A model generated the notes under the pieces. It was not told the origin of the DNA. It made no database searches and was given only the letters and a program-made list of their open reading frames with translations. A stretch of DNA of 64,000 bases from Verminephrobacter eiseniae EF01-2. GTDB lineage: Bacteria > Pseudomonadota > Gammaproteobacteria > Burkholderiales > Burkholderiaceae_C. The stretch is taken from positions 4,762,501 through 4,826,500 of the forward strand of contig NC_008786.1 of the NCBI RefSeq assembly GCF_000015565.1. The letters run 5' to 3'. Each line of letters begins with the position of its first letter. Position 1 is the stretch's first letter. The translations under genes were made by a program, and so were the position numbers. Positions 35,582 through 46,118 of the stretch are shown here, in pieces.

Positions 35582-36352
35582 TCAGTTCAGCGCGTTGCGG
35601 TAATGGTGGTTTTCGGTGCGGTACAGCCCGCGGCGCAACTCCATCGGCATGTCGTTGTAGGTGTAGGCAATCCGCTCCACGCTGAGCAGCGGCGTGCCGG
35701 CGCCGATTTGCAGCCACTGCGCCTGCTGCGCGTCGGGCAGGACGGCGCGGATTTTCTCTTCGGCCCGCACCATGCGCACGCCGAAGTCGAGCTCGAACAT
35801 GGCGTAGGTCGGGCCCGGGTAGTTGGCCAGTTGCTCTGCGCTCAGCCCTTTGAACGCCTGCCCGGGCAGCCAGATGTCTTCGAGGATGGTGGGCACGCCG
35901 GCAAACGACAGGATGCGCCGGGCCTGCACCACGGCATCGGTGCTGCGCAGCGCCAGCGCGCGCGCCACGTCGGCACTGGCGCGCACGCGCCGGCATTCGA
36001 TCACGCGGCGCTGGGCCGGGCCTGCGATGCGGTCGTTGCCGGTGTCGGGCAGCAGTTTCAAAAAGCGGTATTGCACCTGCGGCGTCGCATGGGTGGCGAC
36101 AAAAGTGCCCTTGCCCTGGCGCCGCATCACCAGGTTTTCCGCCGCCAACTCGTCGATGGCCTTGCGCACCGTGCCCTGGCTGACGCGGAATCGGGCGGCC
36201 AACTCGGTCTCGCTGGGAATCACCTCGCCGGGCTTCCACTGGCCCTGTTGCAGGCTTTGCAGGATCAGGCCCTTGATCTGCTGGTACAGCGGGCTGAACG
36301 CCGGGGTGGCGCCGTTCTGCTCGTCGGGGATGGGCGCAACGGAGGATGACAT
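35582..36352 (-). CDS. GntR-family regulator, HutC subfamily
   Basis: 256-residue transcription factor. N-terminal winged helix-turn-helix (residues ~18-88): SPLYQQIKGLILQSLQQGQW, 'PSETELAARFRVSQGTVRKA', GKGTFVATH. C-terminal UTRA ligand domain (~105-250) with ILEDIWLPGQAF and LLSVERIAYTYNDMPMELRR. It stands between sdhC and the divergent mdh gene, with a palindromic site next to its own start, so it probably controls both TCA-cycle gene sets and itself. Its effector is unknown; HutC-type UTRA domains bind small metabolites. Confidence 0.9.
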   Translation of the reverse strand: MSSSVAPIPDEQNGATPAFSPLYQQIKGLILQSLQQGQWKPGEVIPSETELAARFRVSQGTVRKAIDELAAENLVMRRQGKGTFVATHATPQVQYRFLKLLPDTGNDRIAGPAQRRVIECRRVRASADVARALALRSTDAVVQARRILSFAGVPTILEDIWLPGQAFKGLSAEQLANYPGPTYAMFELDFGVRMVRAEEKIRAVLPDAQQAQWLQIGAGTPLLSVERIAYTYNDMPMELRRGLYRTENHHYRNALN

Positions 36353-36366
36353 GGTCGGTGATCATA

Positions 36367-36386
36367 TCTTATATAAGACATAAGAC
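36367..36386. promoter_or_regulatory. Palindrome between gntR and mdh, candidate GntR operator
   Basis: TCTTATATAAGA (36367-36378) is a perfect 12-bp palindrome. It overlaps two tandem copies of ATAAGAC (36373-36379 and 36380-36386), 15 bases upstream of the regulator ATG. HutC-type regulators bind short AT-rich palindromes of this kind. The 11-mer ATAAGACATAA within it also occurs at 3521-3531 before the sugar importer. Confidence 0.6.
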
Positions 36387-36417
36387 AAATTGGCCGACCC
36401 GCCGGATCAGGGCTTGA

Positions 36418-37545
<1,128 letters not shown>

Positions 37546-37562
37546 GCCACCGAGCGCACGCC

Positions 37563-38225
37563 ATGCTGCCGACGCCACAAGCCCGCACCCCGTCCACGCT
37601 GGCGCAGCAGCGCACGGCGCCAGCCCCGCTCGCCTGCGCCCTGGCGCTGGTGATTGCACCGGTCGCCGCGCTGGCGCAGGTGCCGGCGGTCGAGACCGTC
37701 GCCAAGACATCTGCCGCCCCGGCGCCGGCTGACAGGAGGCCGCTGCGCGCCAAAAGCGCGCGCCGGACCCCGGCCACCTCGGCCTCACTTGGCGCCATCA
37801 AGGCCACGCTCTCGGCGGCCGAATTGGCCATCGCCGAGCATGTGCATGTGGGCCGCATGCCTTGCGAGTTGGGCGCTTTCGTGACGGTCACGGCCGATCC
37901 TGCCACGCCCGGTTACTTTCATGTGCAGGGCAAGGGCTTCAAGTACCACATGGCGCCGGTGCTCACGTCCACCGGCACGGCGCGGCTGGAGGACACCAAG
38001 GGCGGCGCCGTCTGGCTGCAAATTGCGAACAAGTCGATGCTGATGAGCCAGCGGCTGGGCCGGCGCCTGGCCGATGCGTGCATGAGCCCGGCGCAGATGC
38101 TGGCGGCCGAGGCCTTCGGCAAGAACCCGCCGCCGAGCCTTCTGGAGCCGCTGCCTGCGCCCCCGGTGGCGCCCCGGGCGGCACCCACGGAATACCCGAC
38201 TGACGCCCAAGTGGCCCCCCAGTGA
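37563..38225 (+). CDS. Exported protein of unknown function between mdh and acnB
   Basis: 220 residues. The hydrophobic stretch 'LACALALVIAPVAALAQVPA' (residues ~23-42) looks like a signal peptide with cleavage after ALA. Then an alanine/proline/arginine linker, and a compact domain: IAEHVHVGRMPCELGAFVTV, GYFHVQGKGFKYHMAPVLTS, 'GGAVWLQIANKSMLMSQRLG'. The tail is proline-rich. I do not recognise a characterised family. It starts 17 bases after mdh and lies 66 before acnB, so it is probably cotranscribed. Periplasmic location is inferred. Confidence 0.8.
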   Translation: MLPTPQARTPSTLAQQRTAPAPLACALALVIAPVAALAQVPAVETVAKTSAAPAPADRRPLRAKSARRTPATSASLGAIKATLSAAELAIAEHVHVGRMPCELGAFVTVTADPATPGYFHVQGKGFKYHMAPVLTSTGTARLEDTKGGAVWLQIANKSMLMSQRLGRRLADACMSPAQMLAAEAFGKNPPPSLLEPLPAPPVAPRAAPTEYPTDAQVAPQ

Positions 38226-38291
38226 CCCGGCAAGCCACGCGGCGCGCCCCCTCCCCCCGATTCGAATGACTCCCCTCACTGGAGAAAAAAG

Positions 38292-40883
38292 ATGTTGCAA
38301 GCCTACAGAGACCATGCCGCCGAGCGCGCTGCCCTGGGCATTCCCCCGCTGCCCCTGAATGCCGGGCAGGTTGCCGCATTGGTCGATCTGATCCGGAATC
38401 CGCCGGCTGGCGAAGCCGCTTTCTTGCTCGATCTGCTGGCCCGGCGCGTGCCGCCGGGGGTGGACGACGCGGCCAAGGTCAAGGCCAGTTTTCTGGCTGC
38501 GGTCGCGCATGGCGAGTTGGCGGTCGAGTCGATCTCCAAGGCCCGGGCGACCGAGTTGTTGGGCACCATGGTCGGCGGCTACAACGTGCAGCCGTTGATC
38601 GAGTTGCTCGATGACGCGCCAGTGGCTGACGTGGCCGCCGAGGGCCTGAAGAAAACCCTGCTGATGTTCGACTTCTTCAACGATGTCGCGGCCAAGGCCC
38701 GGGCCGGCCACGCCAAGGCGCTGGAGGTGATGCACGGCTGGGCCGATGCCCAGTGGTTCACCTGCCGGCCCGAGGTCGCCCAAAAGATCACCGTCACCGT
38801 GTTCAAGGTGCCCGGCGAGACCAATACCGATGACCTGTCGCCGGCGCCTGACGCCTGGAGCCGCCCGGACATTCCGCTGCACGCGCTGGCGATGCTCAAG
38901 AACCGCCGCGAGGGCGCGGCCTTCACGCCCGAAAAAGACGGCCAGCGCGGCCCGATGCAGTTCATTGCAGACCTCAAGAGCCGGGGCCATCTGGTGGCCT
39001 ATGTGGGCGATGTGGTGGGCACGGGGTCGAGCCGCAAGTCCGCCTCCAACAGTCTGATCTGGGCCACGGGCCAGGACATTCCGTTCGTGCCGAACAAGCG
39101 CTTTGGCGGGGTGACTTTGGGCGGCAAGATCGCGCCGATCTTTTTCAACACCCAGGAAGATTCCGGCGCGCTGCCGATCGAGGTCGATGTGTCGCGGCTG
39201 GAAATGGGCGATGTGCTCGACATCCTGCCCTACGAGGGACTGATCCTGCGCGGTGGCCAGACCGTGGCCGAGTTCCGGCTCAAGAGCCAGGTGCTGTTGG
39301 ACGAAGTACGCGCCGGCGGCCGCATCAACCTGATCATTGGCCGCTCGCTGACCGCCAAGGCGCGCGAATTCCTGGGCCTGGCGGCCGCCACCTGCTTTCG
39401 TCTGCCGGCCGCCCCGGTGGCCACCCAGGCCGGTTTCACGCTGGCGCAAAAGATGGTCGGCCGCGCCGTCGGCCTGCCCGAAGGCCAGGGCGTGCGCCCC
39501 GGCACCTACTGCGAGCCCCGGATGACGACCGTAGGCTCGCAAGACACCACCGGCCCGATGACCCGCGATGAGTTGAAAGACCTGGCCTGCCTGGGTTTTT
39601 CGGCCGATCTGGTGATGCAGTCGTTTTGCCACACCGCCGCTTACCCCAAGCCGGTGGACGTGAAGACGCACCGCGAACTGCCGGCCTTCATCAGCCACCG
39701 TGGCGGCGTGGCGCTGCGCCCCGGCGACGGCGTGATCCACAGTTGGCTCAACCGCTTGTTGCTGCCCGACACCGTGGGCACCGGCGCCGACTCGCACACG
39801 CGCTTTCCGATCGGCATTTCATTCCCCGCAGGCTCGGGCCTGGTGGCCTTCGGCGCGGCCACCGGCGTGATGCCGCTGGACATGCCCGAATCGGTGCTGG
39901 TGCGCTTCAAAGGCCGGATGCAGCCGGGCGTGACGCTGCGCGACCTGGTGCACGCGATTGCGCTGTACGCGATCCGCGCCGGTCTGCTGACCGTGGCCAA
40001 GGCCGGCAAGAAGAACATCTTCTCGGGCCGCATTCTGGAAATCGAGGGTCTGCCGGACTTGAAGGTCGAGCAGGCTTTCGAGCTGTCGGATGCGTCGGCA
40101 GAGCGCTCTGCCGCAGGCTGCACGATTGCGCTGAACCCGGCCCCGGTCCAAGAGTATCTGCGCAGCAACCTGGTGCTGATGAAGCGCATGATTGCCGACG
40201 GTTATGCCGACGCCCGCACGCTGCAACGGCGCATCGACAAGGTTCAGGCCTGGCTGGACCAGCCCAAGTTGCTCCAAGCCGACCGGGACGCCGAATACGC
40301 GGCCGTGATCGACATCGATCTGGCCGACATCGAGGAGCCTGTCTTGTGCTGCCCGAACGACCCGGACGACGCCAAGACCCTGTCCGAGGTGGCCGGCACG
40401 AAGATCGATGAGGCGTTCATCGGTTCCTGCATGACCAATATCGGCCATTTCCGTGCCGCCGCGAAGCTGCTCGGCGGCAGCCGCGACATTCCCGTCAAGC
40501 TGTGGGTGGCGCCGCCGACCCGGATGGACCAGAGCGAGTTGATCAAGGAAGGCCACTATGCGAGCTTCGGCGCCGCCGGCGCCCGCACCGAAATGCCCGG
40601 CTGCTCGCTGTGCATGGGCAATCAGGCCCAGGTTCGGGAAGGCGCCACTGTGGTCTCGACCTCCACGCGCAACTTCCCGAACCGCCTGGGCAAGAACACC
40701 CAGGTGTTCCTGGCCTCGGCGGAACTGGCTGCGGTGGCGTCCAAGCTGGGCCGGCTGCCGACGCTGGCCGAGTACCAGCAGGCCATGGGCATCATCGCCC
40801 AGGATGCGGCCGACACCTACCGCTATCTGAACTTCGACCAGATCGAGGAATACGCCAGCGCGGCCAACGGCGTTGCGGCCTAG
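38292..40883 (+). CDS. acnB: Aconitate hydratase B
   Basis: 863-residue [4Fe-4S] enzyme interconverting citrate and isocitrate; AcnB type by the N-terminal HEAT-like domain ([20 protein letters not shown]), the order of domains and the length. Cluster cysteines are in [13 protein letters not shown] (about residue 711) and [11 protein letters not shown] (about 770). GGAGAAAAAAG precedes the ATG. The last codons (ANGVAA then TAG) form half of a perfect 40-bp palindrome. Last gene of the mdh-acnB transcription unit. Confidence 0.97.
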   Translation: MLQAYRDHAAERAALGIPPLPLNAGQVAALVDLIRNPPAGEAAFLLDLLARRVPPGVDDAAKVKASFLAAVAHGELAVESISKARATELLGTMVGGYNVQPLIELLDDAPVADVAAEGLKKTLLMFDFFNDVAAKARAGHAKALEVMHGWADAQWFTCRPEVAQKITVTVFKVPGETNTDDLSPAPDAWSRPDIPLHALAMLKNRREGAAFTPEKDGQRGPMQFIADLKSRGHLVAYVGDVVGTGSSRKSASNSLIWATGQDIPFVPNKRFGGVTLGGKIAPIFFNTQEDSGALPIEVDVSRLEMGDVLDILPYEGLILRGGQTVAEFRLKSQVLLDEVRAGGRINLIIGRSLTAKAREFLGLAAATCFRLPAAPVATQAGFTLAQKMVGRAVGLPEGQGVRPGTYCEPRMTTVGSQDTTGPMTRDELKDLACLGFSADLVMQSFCHTAAYPKPVDVKTHRELPAFISHRGGVALRPGDGVIHSWLNRLLLPDTVGTGADSHTRFPIGISFPAGSGLVAFGAATGVMPLDMPESVLVRFKGRMQPGVTLRDLVHAIALYAIRAGLLTVAKAGKKNIFSGRILEIEGLPDLKVEQAFELSDASAERSAAGCTIALNPAPVQEYLRSNLVLMKRMIADGYADARTLQRRIDKVQAWLDQPKLLQADRDAEYAAVIDIDLADIEEPVLCCPNDPDDAKTLSEVAGTKIDEAFIGSCMTNIGHFRAAAKLLGGSRDIPVKLWVAPPTRMDQSELIKEGHYASFGAAGARTEMPGCSLCMGNQAQVREGATVVSTSTRNFPNRLGKNTQVFLASAELAAVASKLGRLPTLAEYQQAMGIIAQDAADTYRYLNFDQIEEYASAANGVAA

Positions 40884-40901
40884 GCCGCAACGCCGTTGGC
40901 C
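40862..40901. terminator. 40-bp perfect palindrome spanning the acnB stop; bidirectional terminator
   Basis: GGCCAACGGCGTTGCGGCC (40862-40880), TA, then its exact complement (40883-40901). The acnB TAG sits in the centre at 40881-40883. Convergent acnB and mfd share this spot, so it can end transcription from both sides. There is no U-run on the plus side; the strength comes from a 19-bp GC-rich stem. Confidence 0.65.
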
Positions 40902-40922
40902 ATATGGGCCACATGGGCCACC

Positions 40923-43900
40923 TCACGGCGGCGCGACCTCGGCGAGCGGCGCGCCGAACTGGCGCAGCACCTCGCGCACCAGCCGGGCGCGTTCTGCGGG
41001 CTGCGCGGTGGCGCGCTCGATGCGCAGCTTTTCGTTGCCCACCAGTTTGATGTGCGCGTTCTTGCGGATCAGTTCGATGATGCGCAGGCTGTCCACCGGG
41101 GGCTGGGGGCGGAAGGTGATGTGGATCACGCCCGGCGCCGCATCCACCTTCACCACGCCATAGGGCCGGCTGAGCACGCGCAGGCGGTGCACGTCGATCA
41201 GCGTTTGCGCCTGCGGCGGCAGTTTGCCGAAGCGGTCGACGAGTTCTTCGAGCAGGCCGTCGATCTGCTCGGGCGTCTTCGCGCTGGCCAGTTTCTTGTA
41301 GAACGACAGGCGCAGTTGCACGTCGCCGCAGTAGTGCTCGGGCAGCAATGCCGGGGCGTGCAGGTTGATGTCGGTGGTCGCGCTCAACGGGCCGAGCAGG
41401 TCGGGCTCCTTGCCGGCCCGCAGCGCCTTGACGGCTTCGGCCAGCATTTCGTTGTACAACTGAAAGCCCACCTCCAGCATGTTGCCGCTCTGGTTTTCGC
41501 CCAGCACCTGGCCCGCGCCACGGATCTCCAGGTCGTGCAGCGCCAGGTAAAAGCCGCTGCCCAATTCCTCCATCTGCTGTATCGCGTCGAGCCGCTGGGC
41601 CGCCTGCCTGGTCAGGCCCTCGGTGTCGGGCACCATCAGGTAGGCGTAGGCCTGGTGGTGGCTGCGGCCCACGCGCCCGCGCAACTGGTGCAACTGCGCC
41701 AGGCCGAACTTGTCGGCCCGGCTCATCAGGATGGTGTTGGCCGTGGGCACATCGATGCCGGTCTCGATGATGGTCGAGCACAGCAGCAGGTTGTAGCGCT
41801 GGGCCACGAAGTCGCGCATCACGCGCTCGAGCGCGCGCTCGGGCATCTGGCCATGGGCCACGGCGATGCGCGCCTCGGGCAGTATTTCTTCGAGCCTTTG
41901 GCGCCGGTGTTCTATGGTCTCGACCTCGTTGTGCAGGAAGTACACCTGCCCGCCGCGCTTGAGCTCGCGCAGCACGGCCTCGCGGATCACGCCCGTGCCT
42001 TCGTTGCGCACGAAGGTCTTGATGGCCAGGCGCCGCTGCGGCGCGGTGGCGATCACGCTCAGGTCGCGCAGTCCTTCGAGCGCCATGCCCAGCGTGCGCG
42101 GGATCGGCGTGGCGGTGAGGGTGAGCACGTCGACCTCGGCGCGCAACTGCTTCATCTGCTCCTTGTGGCGCACGCCAAAGCGGTGCTCCTCGTCGATGAT
42201 CAACAGGCCCAGGTCGTGGAACCGGATCGCGCCGGACAGCAGCTTGTGCGTGCCGACCACGATGTCCACCGTGCCGTCGCCAATGCCCGCCAGGCTGGCC
42301 GCGACCTCCTTGCCCGAGCGAAAGCGCGAGACCTCGGCCACCTTCACCGGCCATGGGCCAAAGCGGTCGAGCAGGGTCTGGTAATGCTGCTCGGCCAGCA
42401 GCGTGGTCGGCGCCAGGAACGCCACCTGCCGGCCGCCGCTGACCGCCACGAAGGCCGCGCGCAGCGCCACCTCGGTTTTGCCGAAGCCGACATCGCCGCA
42501 GACCAGGCGGTCCATCGGGCGCGGCGAGACCATGTCCTGGATCACGGCCTCGATCGCGGCGCGCTGGTCGGCGGTTTCCTCGAAACCGAATTCGTCGGCA
42601 AAAGCCTCGTAGTCCTGCGTTGCCAGGCGAAACGCATGGCCCTCGCGCGCGGCACGGCGCGCGTAGATGTCGAGCAGTTCGGCGGCGCTGTCGCGCACCT
42701 GCTCGGCGGCCTTGCGCCTGGCCTTTTCCCACTGGCCGCTGCCGAGCTTGTGCAGCGGGGCCTCGTCGGCGCCTACGCCGGTGTAGCGGCTGATCTGCTG
42801 CAACTGGCTCACGGGCACGTACAGCACGGCCTGGTCGGCGTATTCCAGGTGCAAGAACTCCTGCAGCGCCGGTGTGCCGTCGGGGTTCGGCTGGCCCAGG
42901 TCCATATGGACCAGCCCCCGGTAGCGGCCAATGCCATGCGCGCTGTGCACCACCGGGTCGCCAAGGTTCAGTTCCGCCAGGTCTTTGATCAGCGCCTCGA
43001 CATCGCTGACCTGCTCTTGCTTTTTGCGCCGGCGCGTGCTCGGGCCGGCGGCGAACAGCTCGGTTTCGGTGACGAAATCGATGCCCTCGGCGATGGCGCC
43101 AAAGCCCACGCTCAGCGCTGCCGTGGCAATGCCCAGCGGCGCGCCGGCGGCGCCCTGGAACGCGGCCAGCGAGTCGAACACCGGCGGGTCGATCTGCGCG
43201 GCGCGCAGAAAATCGAGCAGGCTCTCGCGCCGGCCAGCGCTTTCGGCCAGCAGCAGCACGCGGCGCGGCGTGCTGCGGATATGGGCCTGCAAGCGGGCCA
43301 GCGGGTCATCGGCGGCGCGCAGCACGGACAAATCGCCCAAGCGGCAAAAAGCCCCGTCCCCGGCCTGCTCCGGCGCGCCCGGGCGCAGCGACAACTGCGC
43401 ATACGCATTGGCCCGGGTGTAGAACTGCTCGATCGACAAAAACAGCGCCTCGGGCGGCAGCGCGGGGCGTTCAGGGTCGGCGCTGGTCAGGCGAAAGCGC
43501 TCTTTGGTGTCTTGCCAGAAGCGCTGGAAAACCGGCTCCAGGTCGCCATGCAGCACCACGATGGCGGCGCTGCCCAGGTAGTCGAACATGCTGGCGGTGT
43601 CGTCAAAGAACAACGGCAGGTAATACTCGATACCGGCCGTGGCCACGCCGTTGCCCATGTCCTTGTAGATGCGGCTCTTGGTCGGGTCGCCCTCGATCAG
43701 TTCGCGCCAGCGGCTTCTGAACTTGGCGCGCGCGGCCTCGTCCATCGGAAACTCGCGCCCGGGCAGCAGGCGCACTTCGGGCACCGGGTGCAGGCTGCGC
43801 TGGTTGTCGGGGTCGAAGCTGCGGATCGAGTCGATCTCGTCGTCGAACAGGTCCACCCGGTACGGCACGCTCGCGCCCATCGGGAACAGGTCGATCAGCC

Positions 43901-44396
43901 CGCCGCGCACTGCGTACTCGCCGGGGCTGACCACCTGCGATACATGGCTGTAGCCGGCCAGCGTGAGCTGGGCCTTGAATTGGGCCGCATCGAGCTTTTG
44001 CCCGAGCGCAAAGTGAAAGGTATAGCCGGCCAGAAACGCCGGCGGCGCCAGCCGGTACAGCGCCGTGGTGGCCGGCACCAGCACCACATCGGCCTGGCCC
44101 TGCCGGATGCGCCACAGCGTCGCCAGCCGCTCGCTGATCAGGTCCTGGTGCGGCGAGAAACTGTCATAGGGCAGCGTTTCCCAGTCGGGAAACAGCGCGC
44201 AGCGCAGGGCCGGGGCAAAAAACGCGAACTCGTCGATCAGGCGCTGCGCGTCGCTGGCGTCGGCCACCACGATGGCCGTGGCGCGCCCGGCGGCGCGTTC
44301 GCGTTCGGCCAGGCGGGCCAGCAGCAGGGAATCGGCGCTGCCCGCAGGGCGGGCCAGGGTGAATCGTTTTCCGGGGGAGAGTGTGGGCAGTTCCAT
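40923..44396 (-). CDS. mfd: Transcription-repair coupling factor Mfd
   Basis: 1157-residue SF2 translocase that displaces stalled RNA polymerase and recruits UvrA. From ATG 44396 (MELPTLSPGKRFTLARPAGS); a start further up is open but adds non-conserved residues. The UvrB-like N-terminal part covers ~1-470, the CarD-like polymerase-interaction domain has GDPVVHSAHGIGRYRG (about 478), Walker A is GDVGFGKTEVALRAAF (about 632), Walker B DEEHRFG (about 735), and the TRG region GRVGRSHHQAYAYLM follows. The C-terminal domain ends AEVAPP. Converges on acnB across the palindrome. Confidence 0.97.
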   Translation of the reverse strand: MELPTLSPGKRFTLARPAGSADSLLLARLAERERAAGRATAIVVADASDAQRLIDEFAFFAPALRCALFPDWETLPYDSFSPHQDLISERLATLWRIRQGQADVVLVPATTALYRLAPPAFLAGYTFHFALGQKLDAAQFKAQLTLAGYSHVSQVVSPGEYAVRGGLIDLFPMGASVPYRVDLFDDEIDSIRSFDPDNQRSLHPVPEVRLLPGREFPMDEAARAKFRSRWRELIEGDPTKSRIYKDMGNGVATAGIEYYLPLFFDDTASMFDYLGSAAIVVLHGDLEPVFQRFWQDTKERFRLTSADPERPALPPEALFLSIEQFYTRANAYAQLSLRPGAPEQAGDGAFCRLGDLSVLRAADDPLARLQAHIRSTPRRVLLLAESAGRRESLLDFLRAAQIDPPVFDSLAAFQGAAGAPLGIATAALSVGFGAIAEGIDFVTETELFAAGPSTRRRKKQEQVSDVEALIKDLAELNLGDPVVHSAHGIGRYRGLVHMDLGQPNPDGTPALQEFLHLEYADQAVLYVPVSQLQQISRYTGVGADEAPLHKLGSGQWEKARRKAAEQVRDSAAELLDIYARRAAREGHAFRLATQDYEAFADEFGFEETADQRAAIEAVIQDMVSPRPMDRLVCGDVGFGKTEVALRAAFVAVSGGRQVAFLAPTTLLAEQHYQTLLDRFGPWPVKVAEVSRFRSGKEVAASLAGIGDGTVDIVVGTHKLLSGAIRFHDLGLLIIDEEHRFGVRHKEQMKQLRAEVDVLTLTATPIPRTLGMALEGLRDLSVIATAPQRRLAIKTFVRNEGTGVIREAVLRELKRGGQVYFLHNEVETIEHRRQRLEEILPEARIAVAHGQMPERALERVMRDFVAQRYNLLLCSTIIETGIDVPTANTILMSRADKFGLAQLHQLRGRVGRSHHQAYAYLMVPDTEGLTRQAAQRLDAIQQMEELGSGFYLALHDLEIRGAGQVLGENQSGNMLEVGFQLYNEMLAEAVKALRAGKEPDLLGPLSATTDINLHAPALLPEHYCGDVQLRLSFYKKLASAKTPEQIDGLLEELVDRFGKLPPQAQTLIDVHRLRVLSRPYGVVKVDAAPGVIHITFRPQPPVDSLRIIELIRKNAHIKLVGNEKLRIERATAQPAERARLVREVLRQFGAPLAEVAPP

Positions 44397-44700
44397 GCAG
44401 ACGCTGGTGTCGAACTCGCCGCACCCCCCGGGACGCGGAGCGCGCACGGGCCAGATGGGCAAGCAGCGGCCATTTTAAATTCCGCCGCCAGGGCGCTTGG
44501 CCGCCCGCTGCCCGCACCGCCATGGCACGCCACGGCAAACCACGGCCTGCGGCAGAGCGCCATGCATGACACCATGTGCGACAGAAAGCGGATGGAGCGT
44601 GCCAGGCCCCCGTTCAAACCCCTGCCGGGCGGGCCAAGGCTGGCAGCGCCGGCCCGGGGGCCGTGCTTTTTGCGCGTCTTGCGCTTCTTACAATGGCCCG

Positions 44701-45549
44701 ATGACCGATCCCTTGCCGTCATCTTCCCCGCTCGCCCCTTCTTTGCCGCCGTCTCCATCCCGGTCTGCCCCGGCGCGCTTTTGGGCGCTGCTGCCCTGCG
44801 CCGGGGTGGGCACGCGGGCTGCGGCGGCGGGCGGCGCTGCCAGTTCCTGCCCCGTGTCGGCCCCCTGCCCTGCCCTCGCGCCTGCGCTGCCCAAGCAGTA
44901 CCAGTTGCTCGCCGGGCGCCCGATGGTGCTGCACACGCTGGCCGCTTTTGCCGGGGTGGGTCGGCTGCTGGGCACGCTGGTGGCGGTGGCGCCCGGGGAT
45001 CATTTTCTGGCGCAGCATGCGCAGCCGGCTTTCTTTGTCGTGCCATGCGGCGGCCCCCGGCGTGCCGACACGGTGCTGGGCGGTCTGCGGGCCTTGCTCG
45101 CGCGCGGCGCGCAGCCCGATGACTGGGTGCTGGTGCACGATGCCGCGCGCTGTCTGGTGACCTCCGGGCAGATCGAGGCGCTGATGGAGCAATGCGCCAA
45201 CGACAGCGTCGGCGGCTTGCTGGCGCTGCGGCTGACCGATACCCTGAAGGCCGCCAGCGACGGCCCGGGCGGCCTGCGCGTGGCCGGCACGCTCGAGCGC
45301 AGCGACAAATGGCTGGCGCAGACGCCGCAGATGTTTCGCATCGGCCCGCTGCTGGCGGCCATCGAGCAAGCGGGCGGCGACATTACCGACGAGGCCAGCG
45401 CGATGGAGGCGCAGGGCCTGCGGCCGCGCCTGGTGCCCGGCGGGGCGCAGAACTTCAAGGTGACTTATCCCGATGACTTCGCGCTGGCGGCGGCGGTGCT
45501 GGCACAGCGCGTGCCGGGCGGGCAGCGGGCAGAGTCGCTCGTGCGATGA
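44701..45549 (+). CDS. ispD: 2-C-methyl-D-erythritol 4-phosphate cytidylyltransferase
   Basis: MEP-pathway enzyme making CDP-methylerythritol; 282 residues, larger than the usual ~230. The N-terminal extension is proline/serine rich. The CTP-binding motif PCAGVGTR is split from [17 protein letters not shown] by a ~24-residue Ala/Ser/Pro/Cys insertion (about 44815-44890) not seen in typical IspD. Further motifs: [40 protein letters not shown] and [15 protein letters not shown]. Stop overlaps the ispF region; the pair is the usual ispDF operon. Confidence 0.93.
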   Translation: MTDPLPSSSPLAPSLPPSPSRSAPARFWALLPCAGVGTRAAAAGGAASSCPVSAPCPALAPALPKQYQLLAGRPMVLHTLAAFAGVGRLLGTLVAVAPGDHFLAQHAQPAFFVVPCGGPRRADTVLGGLRALLARGAQPDDWVLVHDAARCLVTSGQIEALMEQCANDSVGGLLALRLTDTLKAASDGPGGLRVAGTLERSDKWLAQTPQMFRIGPLLAAIEQAGGDITDEASAMEAQGLRPRLVPGGAQNFKVTYPDDFALAAAVLAQRVPGGQRAESLVR

Positions 45550-45566
45550 CGACACGGGAGCAGATG

Positions 45567-46118
45567 ATGAATCTCAGAATCGGCGAAGGTTGGGATGTGC
45601 ACGCCCTGGTGCCCGGCCGCAGGTTGGTCATCGGCGGCGTGGAGTTGGAGCACCCGATGGGGTTGGGGTTGCTCGGCCACTCGGATGCCGATGTGCTGCT
45701 GCATGCGATCACCGATGCGCTGCTGGGCGCCGCCGCGTTGGGCGATATCGGCCGCCATTTCCCCGACACCGATGCCGCGTTTCGGGCTGCGGATTCGCGC
45801 CTGCTGCTGGCCGAGGCGGCGCGGCGCGTGCGCGCTGCCGGCTACGAGATCGGCAACATCGACAGCACCGTGGTGGCGCAGGCGCCGCGCCTGGCGGCGC
45901 ATATTCCGGCGATGCGCCTGGCCATCGCCCGCGCGCTGGGCGTGGATCAGGGCCAGGTCAACGTGAAGGCCAAGACGGCCGAGGGCTTGGGGCCGGTGGG
46001 GCAGAATCTGGCGATCGAGGCGCGGGCCGTGGCACTGATCTGCGCCACGCCGGGGGCCGGCGCAATCGGGCCGGCGGCTCAGCGCGTGTCGAGCGCCTGG
46101 TCGGGCTCGGGCGCCTGA
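45567..46118 (+). CDS. ispF: 2-C-methyl-D-erythritol 2,4-cyclodiphosphate synthase
   Basis: Next-but-one MEP-pathway enzyme, zinc-dependent cyclisation. The start at 45567 ([20 protein letters not shown]) is chosen because GGGAG lies 6 bases upstream and IspF normally begins this way; ATGs at 45546 and 45564 are in frame. Zinc ligands are in DVH and in [33 protein letters not shown] and [17 protein letters not shown] are standard. The C-terminus has ~20 extra residues that overlap the 3' end of the convergent histidine kinase gene by 40 bases. Confidence 0.95.
   Translation: MNLRIGEGWDVHALVPGRRLVIGGVELEHPMGLGLLGHSDADVLLHAITDALLGAAALGDIGRHFPDTDAAFRAADSRLLLAEAARRVRAAGYEIGNIDSTVVAQAPRLAAHIPAMRLAIARALGVDQGQVNVKAKTAEGLGPVGQNLAIEARAVALICATPGAGAIGPAAQRVSSAWSGSGA

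Noticed and set aside
40896..45122. Very long plus-strand open frame opposite mfd (over 1400 codons)
   Set aside because: Its residues are Gly/Arg/Gln/His-rich as expected from the antisense of a GC-rich gene, while the minus-strand frame is unmistakable Mfd.
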